Shown here piece by piece: positions 8,146-17,982 of a stretch of DNA of 64,000 nucleotides. How positions within the stretch are numbered: the stretch's first letter is position 1; each line of letters starts with the position of its first letter. A program made the translations under genes and the position numbers. The notes under the pieces are model-generated. The model was not told the DNA's origin, did no database searches, and saw only the letters and a program-made list of their open reading frames with translations. Source of the stretch: Ideonella sp. WA131b (GTDB lineage: Bacteria; Pseudomonadota; Gammaproteobacteria; Burkholderiales; Burkholderiaceae_C); assembly GCA_023657425.1 (NCBI GenBank), contig JAGTJW010000003.1:124001-188000 (forward strand). Direction: 5' to 3'.

Positions 8146-8932
8146 CGCGGCCAACGCCGCCGTGCCGCTGATCGAGCCCGCCTGGCCAGGCGGCGCGCCG
8201 GCCGGCGTGGGTGCGGCGATGAGCACGCGGCACGGTGGCGTCAGCACCGCACCCTGGCACTCGCTGAACCTGGGCGTGGCCGTGGGCGACGAGGCCGCGG
8301 CGGTGGCCCGAAATCGCGCACGCTGGGTGGAGGCGCTGGGCGCACGGCCGGTGTGGCTGCGACAGGTGCACGGCGTGCAGGTGCTGCGGCTCGACGCCAC
8401 CACGCCCGACCACCCGGCCGAGCCCGCCGACGCCGCCTGGACCACCGAGCCCGGCATCGCCTGCACGGTGCAGGTGGCCGACTGCCTGCCGGTGCTGCTG
8501 GCCACGCGCGATGGCTGCGCGGTGGGCGCCGCCCATGCCGGTTGGCGCGGTCTGGCAGCGGGCGTGCTCGAAGCCACCGTGGCGGCCCTGCAGGCCGGCG
8601 CGGCGGTGCCCGCTGCGGAACTTCGGGCCTGGCTGGGGCCGTGCATCGGGCCGCGGGTCTTCGAGGTGGGGCCGGAGGTGCTGCAAGGCTTCGGGCGCGC
8701 GCCGCTGACCGCGGATCAGCCGGGTTTTCGATGGTCGCCCCGGGCGGATGGCAGCCCCCGCTGGCACGCCGACCTGCCGGCGCTGGCGCGCGAGCGCCTG
8801 GCCGCGGTGGGTGTCACGGCCGTGGCCGTGCACGGCGGCTGCACGGTGGCTGGCGGCTCAGACTTCTTTTCGTTCCGACGCGACGGTGTCACCGGCCGCC
8901 TGGCCGCCGCCGTGTGGCGCCGCCGTGCGTGA
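8135..8932 (+). CDS. pgeF: peptidoglycan editing factor PgeF (YfiH/laccase-domain protein)
   Basis: 265 residues. It has the family's metal/active-site pattern: RQVHG near the centre, VADCLPVLLA with the conserved Cys, HAGWRGLA, and GPCIGPRVFEVG. PgeF removes wrongly inserted L-Ser from UDP-MurNAc precursors; the family was earlier called polyphenol oxidase. The ATG at 8135 overlaps the isomerase gene by 11 bp. A pgeF gene just upstream of phaC is a common arrangement in Burkholderiales. Its 3' end overlaps the small membrane protein gene on the other strand by 75 bp. Confidence 0.92.
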   Translation: MPSDAANAAVPLIEPAWPGGAPAGVGAAMSTRHGGVSTAPWHSLNLGVAVGDEAAAVARNRARWVEALGARPVWLRQVHGVQVLRLDATTPDHPAEPADAAWTTEPGIACTVQVADCLPVLLATRDGCAVGAAHAGWRGLAAGVLEATVAALQAGAAVPAAELRAWLGPCIGPRVFEVGPEVLQGFGRAPLTADQPGFRWSPRADGSPRWHADLPALARERLAAVGVTAVAVHGGCTVAGGSDFFSFRRDGVTGRLAAAVWRRRA

Positions 8933-9142
8933 AGCGTCGGCCGTGGCCTCCGCGGCCTCGGCCGCCAGCCGTGCGCGGCGCCGCGCTGGCGTGCCCATGA
9001 TGTACATCACCACCAGCAGGGGCAGCACGCCGTAAAACACGAAGGTAATCACCGCCCCCAGCACACTGCCTTGGCTGGACAAGGCCTCGGCCACGGCCAT
9101 CATCAGCACCACGTACAGCCAGCCGATCGCCACCAGGTACAT
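8858..9142 (-). CDS. small two-helix membrane protein
   Basis: 94 residues. Two hydrophobic helices (about 1-18 and 27-47) end in MYIMGTPARRRARL, followed by a charged Ala-rich cytoplasmic tail. I do not recognise a named family. The hydrophobic pattern and position suggest a real gene. Its 3' 75 bp overlap the pgeF 3' end in convergent orientation, and its start lies 39 bp from the phaC start in the opposite direction. Confidence 0.65.
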   Translation of the reverse strand: MYLVAIGWLYVVLMMAVAEALSSQGSVLGAVITFVFYGVLPLLVVMYIMGTPARRRARLAAEAAEATADASRTAAPHGGGQAAGDTVASERKEV

Positions 9143-9181
9143 GCCACGGCCCCAGCCCGTTGAAGTGGAAGAAATTCTGTC

Positions 9182-10993
9182 ATGCCATCGTCAGCCCTTC
9201 CTCGTACAAACCCGAGGCGCCGCCGCCCGAGCACGGCCACCGGAGACCCCCCTGTGAACCGAAAGTCCCGCGCGGCCGCAGCCGCTGCCGAACCGGCCGC
9301 CGCCCCGGCGGCATCCTCACCACCGCCCGTGGCCGAGGCCTTCGGTTCCGCCGTCGGCGATGCGCTCAAGGCCTTCGGTGGCCTGGCCCTGCCGATGGAA
9401 CGCCTGGCCCGCATCCAGGGCGACTACCTCAAGAACGCCACCGAGATGTGGAACCAGGCTCTGCACCGCCTGCAGGGCGACGCTCAAGGCCAGAATGCGG
9501 CCGCGCAGCCCTTGCCCGACCGCCGCTTCGCCGGCAGCGAGTGGGCGGCCAACCCGGTGGCGGCCACGATGGCACAGCTGTACCTGCTGAATGCCCGCAC
9601 GCTCATGACGCTGGCCGACAGCGTGGAGGGCGACGCCAAGACGAAGGCGCGCATCCGCTTCGCCGTGCAGCAGTGGGTCGACGCCACGAGCCCCAGCAAC
9701 TATCTGGCGCTCAACCCCGAGGCGCTGAACAAGGCGCTCCAGACGCAGGGTGAGAGCATCGGCAAGGGCCTGCAGCACCTGCTCGACGACGTGCGCAAGG
9801 GCCATGTTTCGCAGACCGACGAGAGCGTCTTCGAGGTTGGCCGCAACGTCGCCACCACCGCGGGCAGCGTGGTGTTCGAGAACGAGCTGTTCCAGCTCAT
9901 CGAGTACCGCCCGCTCACGGCCAAAGTGCACGGGCGGCCGATGCTCTTTGTGCCGCCGTGCATCAACAAGTACTACATCCTCGATCTGCAGCCCGACAAC
10001 TCCGTCATCCGCTACACCGTCGAACAAGGCCACCGCACCTTCGTCGTGAGCTGGCGCAACCCGGACGAGTCGCTCAAGGGCAAAACTTGGGACGACTACA
10101 TCGAGCACGGCCCCATCGCGGCCATCCACACGGTGCAGGCCATCACAGGTGCCGAGACGATCAACACCCTGGGCTTCTGCGTCGGCGGCACCATCCTGGC
10201 CACGGCGCTGGCGGTGCTGGCGGCGCGTGGCGAGCAGCCGGCCGAGAGCGTGACGCTCCTGACCACGCTGCTGGATTTCGCCGACACCGGCATCCTCGAC
10301 ATCTTCGTCGACGAGGCCAGCGTGCAGCTGCGCGAGATGACCATCGGCGAGCAGGCGCCCGCCGGGCCCGGCCTGCTCAAGGGCCAGGAGCTGGCCACCA
10401 CCTTCAGCTTCCTGCGGCCCAACGACCTGGTCTGGAACTACGTCGTCGGCAACTACCTCAAGGGCGAGACGCCGCCGCCCTTCGACCTGCTCTACTGGAA
10501 CGGCGACAGCACCAACCTGCCGGGCCCCATGTACTGCTGGTACCTGCGCCACCTGTATCTGCAGAACGAGCTCAAGAAGCCCGGGGCACTCACCGTCTGC
10601 GGCGAGAAGGTCAACCTCGGTGCCATCGAGGCACCGTTCTTCGTCTACGGCAGCCGCGAGGACCACATCGTGCCCTGGCAGGCGGCCTACGCGTCGATCC
10701 CGCTGATCCGCGGCGACAAGACCTTCGTGCTGGGCGCCAGCGGCCACATCGCCGGGGTCATCAACCCGCCGGCCAAGGGCAAGCGCAGCCACTGGACAAG
10801 CACGCGCCTGCCAGCCAGGGCTGACGACTGGCTGAAGACGGCCACCGAGCAGCCGGGCAGCTGGTGGCCGGCCTGGGCCGGCTGGCTCAAGGGCCATGCC
10901 GGCAAGCTCGTCAACGCCCCCAAGACGCCGGGGTCGACACGTTTCAAGCCCATCGAACCGGCCCCGGGCCGCTACGTCAAGGCCAAGGCCTAG
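9182..10993 (+). CDS. phaC: class I poly(3-hydroxyalkanoate) synthase
   Basis: PhaC polymerises (R)-3-hydroxybutyryl-CoA into PHB at granule surfaces. 603 residues from this ATG. The lipase-like box is GFCVGGT with the nucleophile at Cys333. The downstream DHIVPW (Asp region) and [13 protein letters not shown] (catalytic His) complete the triad. The conserved [11 protein letters not shown] and the granule-associated N-terminal region are present. The start is uncertain: GTG at 9254, nine bases after GGAG, would remove 24 atypical residues. It is the first gene of phaC-phaA-phaB; phaA follows after 25 bp. Confidence 0.95.
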   Translation: MPSSALPRTNPRRRRPSTATGDPPVNRKSRAAAAAAEPAAAPAASSPPPVAEAFGSAVGDALKAFGGLALPMERLARIQGDYLKNATEMWNQALHRLQGDAQGQNAAAQPLPDRRFAGSEWAANPVAATMAQLYLLNARTLMTLADSVEGDAKTKARIRFAVQQWVDATSPSNYLALNPEALNKALQTQGESIGKGLQHLLDDVRKGHVSQTDESVFEVGRNVATTAGSVVFENELFQLIEYRPLTAKVHGRPMLFVPPCINKYYILDLQPDNSVIRYTVEQGHRTFVVSWRNPDESLKGKTWDDYIEHGPIAAIHTVQAITGAETINTLGFCVGGTILATALAVLAARGEQPAESVTLLTTLLDFADTGILDIFVDEASVQLREMTIGEQAPAGPGLLKGQELATTFSFLRPNDLVWNYVVGNYLKGETPPPFDLLYWNGDSTNLPGPMYCWYLRHLYLQNELKKPGALTVCGEKVNLGAIEAPFFVYGSREDHIVPWQAAYASIPLIRGDKTFVLGASGHIAGVINPPAKGKRSHWTSTRLPARADDWLKTATEQPGSWWPAWAGWLKGHAGKLVNAPKTPGSTRFKPIEPAPGRYVKAKA

Positions 10994-11018
10994 ACTTCGA
11001 ATTCAGGAGACATCAACC

Positions 11019-12203
11019 ATGGCACAACAGGACATCGTCATCGTTGCCGCCGCCCGCACCGCGGTGGGCAAGTTCGGCGGCTCGCTCGCCAAGGTGGCCG
11101 CGCCCGAGCTTGGCGCCACCGTGCTGAAGGCGCTGCTGGCACGCTCTGGCCTGGCCAGTGAGCAGATCGGCGAGGTCATCCTCGGCCAGGTGCTCACCGC
11201 CGGCAGCGGGCAGAACGCGGCGCGCCAGGCCGTCATCAAGGCCGGCTTCAGCCCATCCGTGCCGGCCATGACGATCAACAAGGTCTGCGGCTCGGGGCTG
11301 AAAGCGGTGATGCTGGCGGCCCAGGCCATCCGCGACGGCGACAGCGAGATCGTCATCGCCGGGGGGCAGGAGACCATGAGCGCTGCGCCACACGTGCTGC
11401 TGGGCAGCCGCGACGGCCAGCGCATGGGCGACTGGAAGATGACCGACTCGATGATCGTCGACGGCCTGTGGGACGTCTACAACCAGTACCACATGGGCAT
11501 CACGGCCGAGAACGTGGCCCGCAAGTACGGGATCACGCGCGAAGCCCAGGACGCGCTGGCGCTGGCCAGCCAGCAGAAAGCGGCCGCGGCGCAGGAGGCC
11601 GGGCGCTTCAAGGACGAGATCGTGCCGGTGCTGATCCCGCAGAAGAAGGGCGATCCGCTGGTGTTCGACGCCGATGAGTTCATCAACAAGAAGACCAGCG
11701 CCGAGGCCCTGGCCGGCCTGCGCCCGGCCTTCGACAAGGCCGGCTCGGTGACGGCCGGCAACGCCAGCGGCATCAATGACGGTGCCGCCGCGGTGATGGT
11801 CATGACGGCCGCCAAGGCCGCGGCGCTGGGCCTGAAGCCGCTGGCGCGCATCGCCAGTTACGCCTCAGCCGGCCTCGACCCCGCCATCATGGGCATGGGC
11901 CCGGTGCCGGCGGCGAAGAAAGCCCTGGAGCGCGCCGGCTGGACGGCCGCCGACCTGGACCTGCTCGAGATCAACGAGGCCTTCGCGGCCCAGGCCTGCG
12001 CCGTGCACCAGGAGATGGGCTGGGACACGGCCAAGGTCAACGTCAATGGCGGCGCCATCGCCATCGGCCACCCCATCGGTGCCAGCGGCTGCCGCATCCT
12101 GGTGACGCTGCTGCACGAGATGATCCGGCGCGACGCGAAGAAGGGCATCGCGTCCTTGTGCATCGGCGGCGGCATGGGCGTGGCCCTGACCGTCGAGCGC
12201 TGA
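11019..12203 (+). CDS. phaA: acetyl-CoA acetyltransferase (beta-ketothiolase)
   Basis: 394 residues, standard thiolase length. It condenses two acetyl-CoA to acetoacetyl-CoA, the entry step to PHB. Cys90 in NKVCGSG is the acylated nucleophile. The C-terminal motifs [17 protein letters not shown] (His) and CIGGGMG (second Cys) are intact. CAGGAGA lies 8 bases before the ATG. It is the middle gene of the PHB operon, with phaB 46 bp downstream. Confidence 0.96.
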   Translation: MAQQDIVIVAAARTAVGKFGGSLAKVAAPELGATVLKALLARSGLASEQIGEVILGQVLTAGSGQNAARQAVIKAGFSPSVPAMTINKVCGSGLKAVMLAAQAIRDGDSEIVIAGGQETMSAAPHVLLGSRDGQRMGDWKMTDSMIVDGLWDVYNQYHMGITAENVARKYGITREAQDALALASQQKAAAAQEAGRFKDEIVPVLIPQKKGDPLVFDADEFINKKTSAEALAGLRPAFDKAGSVTAGNASGINDGAAAVMVMTAAKAAALGLKPLARIASYASAGLDPAIMGMGPVPAAKKALERAGWTAADLDLLEINEAFAAQACAVHQEMGWDTAKVNVNGGAIAIGHPIGASGCRILVTLLHEMIRRDAKKGIASLCIGGGMGVALTVER

Positions 12204-12249
12204 ACATCCACACCACCCACACCACCCGCATCGGGTCAAGGAGCGAGAC

Positions 12250-12990
12250 ATGTCTGATCAGAAGGTAGCCTACGTCACCGGCGGCATGGGCGGCATCGGC
12301 ACCGCGATCTGCCAGCGCCTGCACAAGGAAGGCTTCAAGGTCATCGCCGGCTGTGGCCCCAGCCGCGACCACGTGAAGTGGATCGACGAGCAGAAGGCCC
12401 TGGGCTACACCTTCTACGCCAGCGTCGGCAACGTGGCCGACTGGGACAGCACCGTGGCCGCCTTCGGCAAGGCCGTGGCCGAGCACGGCCCGATCGAGGT
12501 GCTGGTCAACAACGCCGGCATCACCCGCGACCGCATGTTCCTGAAGATGACGCCTGAGGACTGGAAGGCGGTCATCGACACCAACCTGAACAGCATGTTC
12601 AACGTCACCAAGCAGGTGGTGCCGGGCATGGTGGAGAAGGGCTGGGGCCGCATCATCCAGATCAGCTCGGTCAACGGCGAGAAGGGCCAGGCCGGCCAGA
12701 CCAACTACTCGGCCGCCAAGGCCGGCATGCACGGCTTCACGATGGCGCTGGCGCAGGAGCTGGCGGCCAAGGGCGTGACGGTGAACACCGTGAGCCCAGG
12801 CTACATCGGCACCGACATGGTCAAGGCCATCAAGCCCGAGATCCTGGAGAAGATCGTCGCCACGATCCCGGTCAAGCGACTGGGCACCCCCGAGGAGATC
12901 GGTTCTGTGGTGGCCTGGCTGGCAGGCCCGGACTCGGGCTTCACGACGGGCGCCGACTTCAGCTGCAACGGCGGCCTGCACATGGGATAA
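12250..12990 (+). CDS. phaB: acetoacetyl-CoA reductase
   Basis: 246-residue short-chain dehydrogenase that reduces acetoacetyl-CoA to (R)-3-hydroxybutyryl-CoA, normally with NADPH. The glycine-rich cofactor loop TGGMGGIG is near residue 10, NNAG follows, a conserved Ser lies in QISSVNGEKGQ, and catalytic Tyr153 is in NYSAAK. AAGGAG precedes the ATG. In many Burkholderiales the repressor phaR comes next; here the following gene is an unrelated DUF2788 gene on the other strand. Confidence 0.96.
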   Translation: MSDQKVAYVTGGMGGIGTAICQRLHKEGFKVIAGCGPSRDHVKWIDEQKALGYTFYASVGNVADWDSTVAAFGKAVAEHGPIEVLVNNAGITRDRMFLKMTPEDWKAVIDTNLNSMFNVTKQVVPGMVEKGWGRIIQISSVNGEKGQAGQTNYSAAKAGMHGFTMALAQELAAKGVTVNTVSPGYIGTDMVKAIKPEILEKIVATIPVKRLGTPEEIGSVVAWLAGPDSGFTTGADFSCNGGLHMG

Positions 12991-13034
12991 GCGCCTGCGG
13001 CGCTTGTCCCTGCGGGAGTCCATCCGGCTCCCCC

Positions 13035-13057
13035 GAGCCCCCTCCGGGAGGGGGCTC
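13035..13057. terminator. hairpin after phaB, terminator-like
   Basis: GAGCCCCCTC and GAGGGGGCTC form a perfect 10-bp stem with loop CGG. A second hairpin GCCGGC-CTTCGG-GCCGGC follows at 13075-13092. There is no T-run. They fill the 129-bp gap between the convergent phaB and DUF2788 genes. Confidence 0.45.
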
Positions 13058-13119
13058 CAGCCAGGTGGTCGAAGGCCGGCCTTCGGGCCGGCTGCTTTCC
13101 GGTGGCCGGCGTGCGCGCG

Positions 13120-13332
13120 CTACTCCACGCCCATGATCCACTTGATCACAGCCTTGGCCGCGAAGCCGATGAGGCCCACGCCCAGCGTCAGGAAGAGCAC
13201 GAAGGTGCCGAACTTGCCAGCCTTCGACTCGCGGGCCAGCTGGAAAATGATGAACACCATGTAGAGCATGAACGCGCCGACCCCGAAGGTCAGCCCGAAC
13301 TGCGCGACCTGCTCCTCGGTGAAGCCGCCCAT
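13120..13332 (-). CDS. DUF2788 small membrane protein
   Basis: 70 residues with an N-terminal amphipathic start (MGGFTEEQVAQFGLTFG) and two membrane helices (about 12-33 and 42-62) joined by a basic loop (ARESKAGKFG). This is the compact DUF2788 pattern of betaproteobacteria, function unknown. It sits 6 bp after the upstream membrane protein gene, so the two are probably co-transcribed. Confidence 0.75.
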   Translation of the reverse strand: MGGFTEEQVAQFGLTFGVGAFMLYMVFIIFQLARESKAGKFGTFVLFLTLGVGLIGFAAKAVIKWIMGVE

Positions 13333-13338
13333 GTCCGC

Positions 13339-14166
13339 TCAGCGCCCCGGCCCGGCGGGCCGCCTGGGGCCCACCAGCTCGCGGTAAGCGTGCCAGCTGG
13401 CGTGGGCCAGCCAGGGCACCGCGACCACCAGGCCCAGCATGGCCGTGGCCATGCCCAGCAGCGTGAACAGCAGGATCAGGCTCGCCCACAAGGCCATGGG
13501 CAGCGGGTTGACCAGCGCCGCGCGCACGCTCACCAGCACGGCCGGGCGCACGGCGATGTCGCGGTCCATCAGCAGCGGGATGGCGACCACGCTGCTGGCG
13601 AAGATGGGTGCCACCAGCGCCGCGCCCAGGATGAGCCAGACCTCGAAGAGCCCGACAAGGCCCGCGTCCGATCCCAGCATCACCACGCGCACGAAGTCGA
13701 CCGGCGTGTCGACCGGTGCGGCTGCAAAGCGCGTGATCAAGGCCGCCGAGGTCAGCACCCAGCCCGTGCCCGCCAGCGCCAGCAACAGGCCGAAGACGAC
13801 GAGCCGGTGATCGCGCGGCCGCCAGGCCGCCAGGGCCGTGGCCAGCGTGGCGCGGCGACCGGCCTCCAGTTCGCGGCTCACGGCGTACAGACCCGTGGCC
13901 ACCACCGGCGCCACGAGCAGGAAGCCGCTGAACGCGCCCGCCAGCAGCCAGAAGCGATCGCGCGCCAGCGCCACGAGCAGCGCGCCAAAGCCCGCCATGG
14001 CCAGGCCATGCAGCAGGCCGGGCAGGGGGCAGCTCATGAGATCGGCCCAGCCCAGCGCCAGCCAGCGCATCGGGCCGTTGGGGCCGACCTGCCTCACCGG
14101 GTGGGCGCGGATCTCGCGGCCCAGCTCGTAGGGCAGGCGCCAGGGGTCTTCGGGGGACTGGGGCAT
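13339..14166 (-). CDS. DUF2189-type integral membrane protein
   Basis: 275 residues with about six hydrophobic segments after a soluble N-terminus (MPQSPEDPWRLPYELGREIR). The layout and the PLLMDRDIAVRPAVLVSVRA region fit the predicted membrane protein family DUF2189, whose function is unknown. It leads a two-gene unit with the DUF2788 gene. The start was chosen at the ATG at 14166; longer in-frame versions run into the mnmH side and look non-coding. Confidence 0.7.
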   Translation of the reverse strand: MPQSPEDPWRLPYELGREIRAHPVRQVGPNGPMRWLALGWADLMSCPLPGLLHGLAMAGFGALLVALARDRFWLLAGAFSGFLLVAPVVATGLYAVSRELEAGRRATLATALAAWRPRDHRLVVFGLLLALAGTGWVLTSAALITRFAAAPVDTPVDFVRVVMLGSDAGLVGLFEVWLILGAALVAPIFASSVVAIPLLMDRDIAVRPAVLVSVRAALVNPLPMALWASLILLFTLLGMATAMLGLVVAVPWLAHASWHAYRELVGPRRPAGPGR

Positions 14167-14254
14167 CGGGGCGGTGACGGAACGACGTGGCCGCGACTGT
14201 AGGCCGGTAGATCGTCACGCCGGTTGACATGGCGCAGCCCCCTGGCGCTGCCTA

Positions 14255-15322
14255 TCAGCCCGTGCCCGTCGACTCGATCAGTCGCCGAGCCGTGGCCTCC
14301 AGCGTGGCCGGTGCGGCGTCGGCCAGCTCCAGCGTCGCGCCTTCTTCGAAGCCGGCGAAATGCTTGCGCATGGACTTCAGGTAGACCGGGTCGTAGTGCT
14401 GCTCGAGCAGCTCGCGCACCGGCGTGGCGGCATCCCGGGCCCGCGCCAGGCCCTGCCAGCGTTCGATGGTGGCGGCGCCGCGAAGTTCGCGCAGTGCCTC
14501 CAGCCGGGTGCAGAAAGCCTCGGTGTCGACCACGAAGTGCGCGTAGTCGTCGAGCAGGAAGTCGACCCGCGCATCCATCGCCATGTTGACCCGCCACACC
14601 CGGGCGGCGCGCAGCGCCAGAAGCAGCGCCTCGGGCACGCGCAGCCGCCCGATGGTGCGGCTCTCGCCCTCGGCGAACACGGGGCGCGTCGGGTCCAGCG
14701 TTGCCAGCACCTGCCAGAGCGCTGTCTCAAAAGCCTTCTGGGACGGCTGCCGCTGCCCGGGGACGAGGCCCAGCACGCTGCCTCGGTGGCAGGCCAGGGC
14801 CTCGAGGTCGAGCACCTGCGCGCCCTGGGCGGCCAGCGCCTGCAGCAAGCGGCTCTTGGCGCTGCCGGTGCGGCCGGCCAGCACCTGAAAGCCCAAGCGC
14901 TGCGGTCGCGTCTCAAGATCGGCCAGCACGGCCCGGCGAAATGCCCGGTAGCCGCCTTCGAGGACGGTGACTGCGAAGCCGATCTCCGACAGCACCAGGG
15001 CCAGCGAAGCGCTGCGCTGACCCCCACGCCAGCAGTACACCAACGGGCGCCAGCCCTTGGGCAGCGCTTGAACGTGCTGCTGCAAGTGGCGGGCGATGTT
15101 TGCCGCAGCCAGGGCCGCGCCGCGCTTTCTCGCGTCGAAGGCCGAGACTTGCTTGTACTCGGTGCCCACCGAAGCGCGCTCGACGTCATTGAGCACCGGC
15201 CAGTTCGCGGCACCGGGCAGGTGGTCTTCGGCGAATTCGCTCTCGCTGCGTGCATCGACGACGGCGTCGAAGGTGGCGTTGCCGTGAAGCAGTTCCTCGA
15301 CAGCAACCCGCTTGAGCCCCAT
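14255..15322 (-). CDS. mnmH: tRNA 2-selenouridine/geranyl-2-thiouridine synthase
   Basis: Also called SelU/YbbB. It geranylates 2-thiouridine and replaces sulfur by selenium at wobble U34 of Lys, Glu and Gln tRNAs, using selenophosphate. 355 residues. A rhodanese domain carries the active Cys97 in YCWRGGQRS. The P-loop domain starts with GRTGSAKSRLL at about 150-160, where Ala stands at the usual Gly before Lys. No selD lies in the window. It is 13 bp downstream of glnD on the same strand, probably the last gene of map-glnD-mnmH. Confidence 0.92.
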   Translation of the reverse strand: MGLKRVAVEELLHGNATFDAVVDARSESEFAEDHLPGAANWPVLNDVERASVGTEYKQVSAFDARKRGAALAAANIARHLQQHVQALPKGWRPLVYCWRGGQRSASLALVLSEIGFAVTVLEGGYRAFRRAVLADLETRPQRLGFQVLAGRTGSAKSRLLQALAAQGAQVLDLEALACHRGSVLGLVPGQRQPSQKAFETALWQVLATLDPTRPVFAEGESRTIGRLRVPEALLLALRAARVWRVNMAMDARVDFLLDDYAHFVVDTEAFCTRLEALRELRGAATIERWQGLARARDAATPVRELLEQHYDPVYLKSMRKHFAGFEEGATLELADAAPATLEATARRLIESTGTG

Positions 15323-15335
15323 GAGCAGCCGACGC

Positions 15336-17972
15336 TCAGGCCGGCGACGCCATGGCGTCCAGCAGTTCGCTCTCGATGCGCAGTTGCGCCTTGGGCTTTT
15401 GCAGCTCGGGGCCGTCGACGAGGAAGGTGTCCTCCACGCGCTCGCCCAGCGTGGTGATCTTGGCCAGCTGCAGGTTGACGCCGTTCTTCGCCAGCACCCT
15501 GGCGATGGCGTACAGCAGGCCGGTGCGGTCGGAGGCGCTCACCGTGAGCAGCCAGCGCTGTGCGCGCTCGTCGGGTGTCAGCGACACGCGCGGCGTCACC
15601 GGGAAGCTCTTGACACGGCGCGACACGCGGCCGTTGCGGGGTTCGGGCAGCGCCGTCGTGGCGTCGAGTGCGGCTGCAAGCTGGGTCTCCACCAGGGAGA
15701 TCAGGTCACGGTAGCCGCCGGGCGAGTCCGGCGTGAGGCCGTTGGTGCCGATCACCTGGAAGGTGTCCAGTGCGTAGCCCGCCCGTGTCGTGTGGATGCG
15801 CGCGTCCTGGATGCTGAAACTCGTGGCCTCGAAGTAGCCGCAGATGCGGGCGAAGAGGTCGGGCCGGTCCGGCGCGTACACCAGCACCTGCAGGCCGTCG
15901 CCCACCGACGAGGTGCGCGCCTTGACCACGGGCGAGGGCGCGGCCACGTGGCGCCACAGGCTGCGCGCGTGCCAGGCGATCTCGGCCGCATCGTGGCGCG
16001 CGAAGTAGCTCACGTCGAGCGTGCGCCACAGCGGCTCCTCGGTGCCGGGCAGGGCGCTGTGCAGGGCCAGGTCCTGGCGCGCCTCGGCCTTGCGCGCCTC
16101 GATCTCGGTGTCGAGCTGGGACTGCGCGCCGCCCAGAGAGCGCAGCGAAAGGCGGTAGAGGTCCTCCAGCAGCTTGCCTTTCCAGGCGTTCCAGACCTTG
16201 GGGCTGGTGCCGCGGATGTCGGCGACGGTCAGCAGGTATAGCGCCTGCAGCCGCCGTGGTGTGCCCACGCGCGCCGCGAAGGCGCGGATGACGGCGGCAT
16301 CCGACAGGTCCTCCTTCTGCGCGATGCGGCTCATCGTCAGGTGATGATCGACGAGGAACTCGATCAGCGCGGTGTCGTCGGCGTGGATGCCGTGGTCGCG
16401 GCAGAAGCGGCGTGCCTCCACGCGGCCAAGGTCGGAGTGGTCGCCGCCGCGGCCCTTGGCGATGTCGTGGAACAGCGCCGCCACGTACAGCACCCAGGGC
16501 TTGTCGAACTGCGCCGCGAGCTGGCTGCAGAACGGGTACTCGTGCGCGTGCTCGGGGATGAAGAAGCGGCGCATGTTGCGCACCACCATCAGGATGTGCT
16601 GATCGACCGTGTAGACGTGGAACAGGTCGTGCTGCATGCGCCCCACGATGCGGCGGAACACCCACAGGTAGCGCCCGAGCACGCTGGTGGCGTTCATCAG
16701 GCGAAGCGCGTGCGTGATGCCTTGTGGCTGGCGCAGGATCTCCATGAACAGCTCGCGGTTGATGGGGTCGCGGCGGAAGCCGGCGTCCATCACGTTGCGG
16801 GCGTTGTACAGCGCGCGCAGGGTGCGGGCCGACAGGCCCTGCAGCCCCGGGGTCTGCGCGAACACGAGGAAGGTCTCGAGGATGGCGTGCGGGTTGTCGA
16901 CATAGAGGTCGTCGCGCACCACATCGAGCATGCCCGCGCGCTCGGCAAAGCGCGCCGTCACGGGGCGGCTCGGCGCGTGCTCGTGGCCGGCCAAGCGCTC
17001 CTCGATGTTGAGCATGAGGATCTGGTTGAGCTGGGTCACCGCCTTGGCTGCCCAGTAGTAGCGGTGCATCAGCGCCTCGCTGCTGCGCTGGCCCTGGCTG
17101 GGCTTGATGCCGAAGCTGTCTGCCACGGCGGTCTGCAGGTCGAAGACCAGCCGGTCCTCGCGCCGGCCGGCGACCGCGTGCAACCGCGCACGGATGAGCT
17201 TGAGCGTGCCCTCGTGCTTGACGAGCTGGGTAGCCTCGAAGGGCGTGATCAGGCCCCTTGTGGCCAACTCGGTCCAGGTGCTGCCGAAGCCGGCCGCGCG
17301 GGCCGCCCAGATCACGACCTGCAGGTCGCGCAGGCCGCCCGGGCTCTCCTTGCAGTTGGGCTCCAGCGCATAGGGCGTTCCCTCGTACTTGACGTGGCGC
17401 TGCTGCATCTCCAGCGTCTTGCCGCGCAGGAAGGCGGCCGGATCCATGGCTGCGGCCAGCGTGCGCACGAGCTGGTTGAAGACACGCCGGCCGCCACAGA
17501 CGTGGCGTGACTCCAGCATCGCCGTCTGCACCGTCAGGTCGCGCCCGGACTCGGCCACGCACTCGGCCACCGTGCGCACCGAGGAGCCGATCTCCAGGCC
17601 GATGTCCCAGCACAAGGTGACGAAGCGCTCCAGCGCCTCTCGGCGCGCAGCTTCGGCTTCGGGGGACACGGGCGCGTCGGGCAGCAGCACCAGCACGTCC
17701 ACGTCGGAATGCGGGAACAGCTCGCCGCGCCCGTAGCCGCCGACGGCCACCAGCGCGGCCTGCGACGCGGCGCGGTCGAGGCCGGCCTCGATCCAGGCGG
17801 CGCCGAGCACGACGTCGACATGACGCGCCAGCGCCTTCAGCAGCCGCGTCGCCGACGGTGCCGTGGCGCGGCCCGCGGCGAATTGGCGCAGCAAATCGGC
17901 CTTGCCCTCGCGGCAGGCCATCCGCAGCGCGGCAAGGCCCTGCGGCGCGCGCGGCGATGCCGGCACGCTCAT
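15336..17972 (-). CDS. glnD: [protein-PII] uridylyltransferase/uridylyl-removing enzyme
   Basis: Senses glutamine and adds UMP to PII proteins or removes it, setting nitrogen regulation. 878 residues. The nucleotidyltransferase motif GGYGRGELFPHSDVDVLVL lies at about 70-90. The HD domain with ALFHDIAKGRGGDHSD lies near 490. Two ACT domains occupy the C-terminal 200 residues (LVYAPDRPDLFARICGYFE and TVSASDRTGLLYAIARVL), where glutamine binds. Length and domain order are normal. map lies immediately upstream with a 10-bp gap. Confidence 0.96.
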   Translation of the reverse strand: MSVPASPRAPQGLAALRMACREGKADLLRQFAAGRATAPSATRLLKALARHVDVVLGAAWIEAGLDRAASQAALVAVGGYGRGELFPHSDVDVLVLLPDAPVSPEAEAARREALERFVTLCWDIGLEIGSSVRTVAECVAESGRDLTVQTAMLESRHVCGGRRVFNQLVRTLAAAMDPAAFLRGKTLEMQQRHVKYEGTPYALEPNCKESPGGLRDLQVVIWAARAAGFGSTWTELATRGLITPFEATQLVKHEGTLKLIRARLHAVAGRREDRLVFDLQTAVADSFGIKPSQGQRSSEALMHRYYWAAKAVTQLNQILMLNIEERLAGHEHAPSRPVTARFAERAGMLDVVRDDLYVDNPHAILETFLVFAQTPGLQGLSARTLRALYNARNVMDAGFRRDPINRELFMEILRQPQGITHALRLMNATSVLGRYLWVFRRIVGRMQHDLFHVYTVDQHILMVVRNMRRFFIPEHAHEYPFCSQLAAQFDKPWVLYVAALFHDIAKGRGGDHSDLGRVEARRFCRDHGIHADDTALIEFLVDHHLTMSRIAQKEDLSDAAVIRAFAARVGTPRRLQALYLLTVADIRGTSPKVWNAWKGKLLEDLYRLSLRSLGGAQSQLDTEIEARKAEARQDLALHSALPGTEEPLWRTLDVSYFARHDAAEIAWHARSLWRHVAAPSPVVKARTSSVGDGLQVLVYAPDRPDLFARICGYFEATSFSIQDARIHTTRAGYALDTFQVIGTNGLTPDSPGGYRDLISLVETQLAAALDATTALPEPRNGRVSRRVKSFPVTPRVSLTPDERAQRWLLTVSASDRTGLLYAIARVLAKNGVNLQLAKITTLGERVEDTFLVDGPELQKPKAQLRIESELLDAMASPA

Positions 17973-17982
17973 CGTCGGGCGG

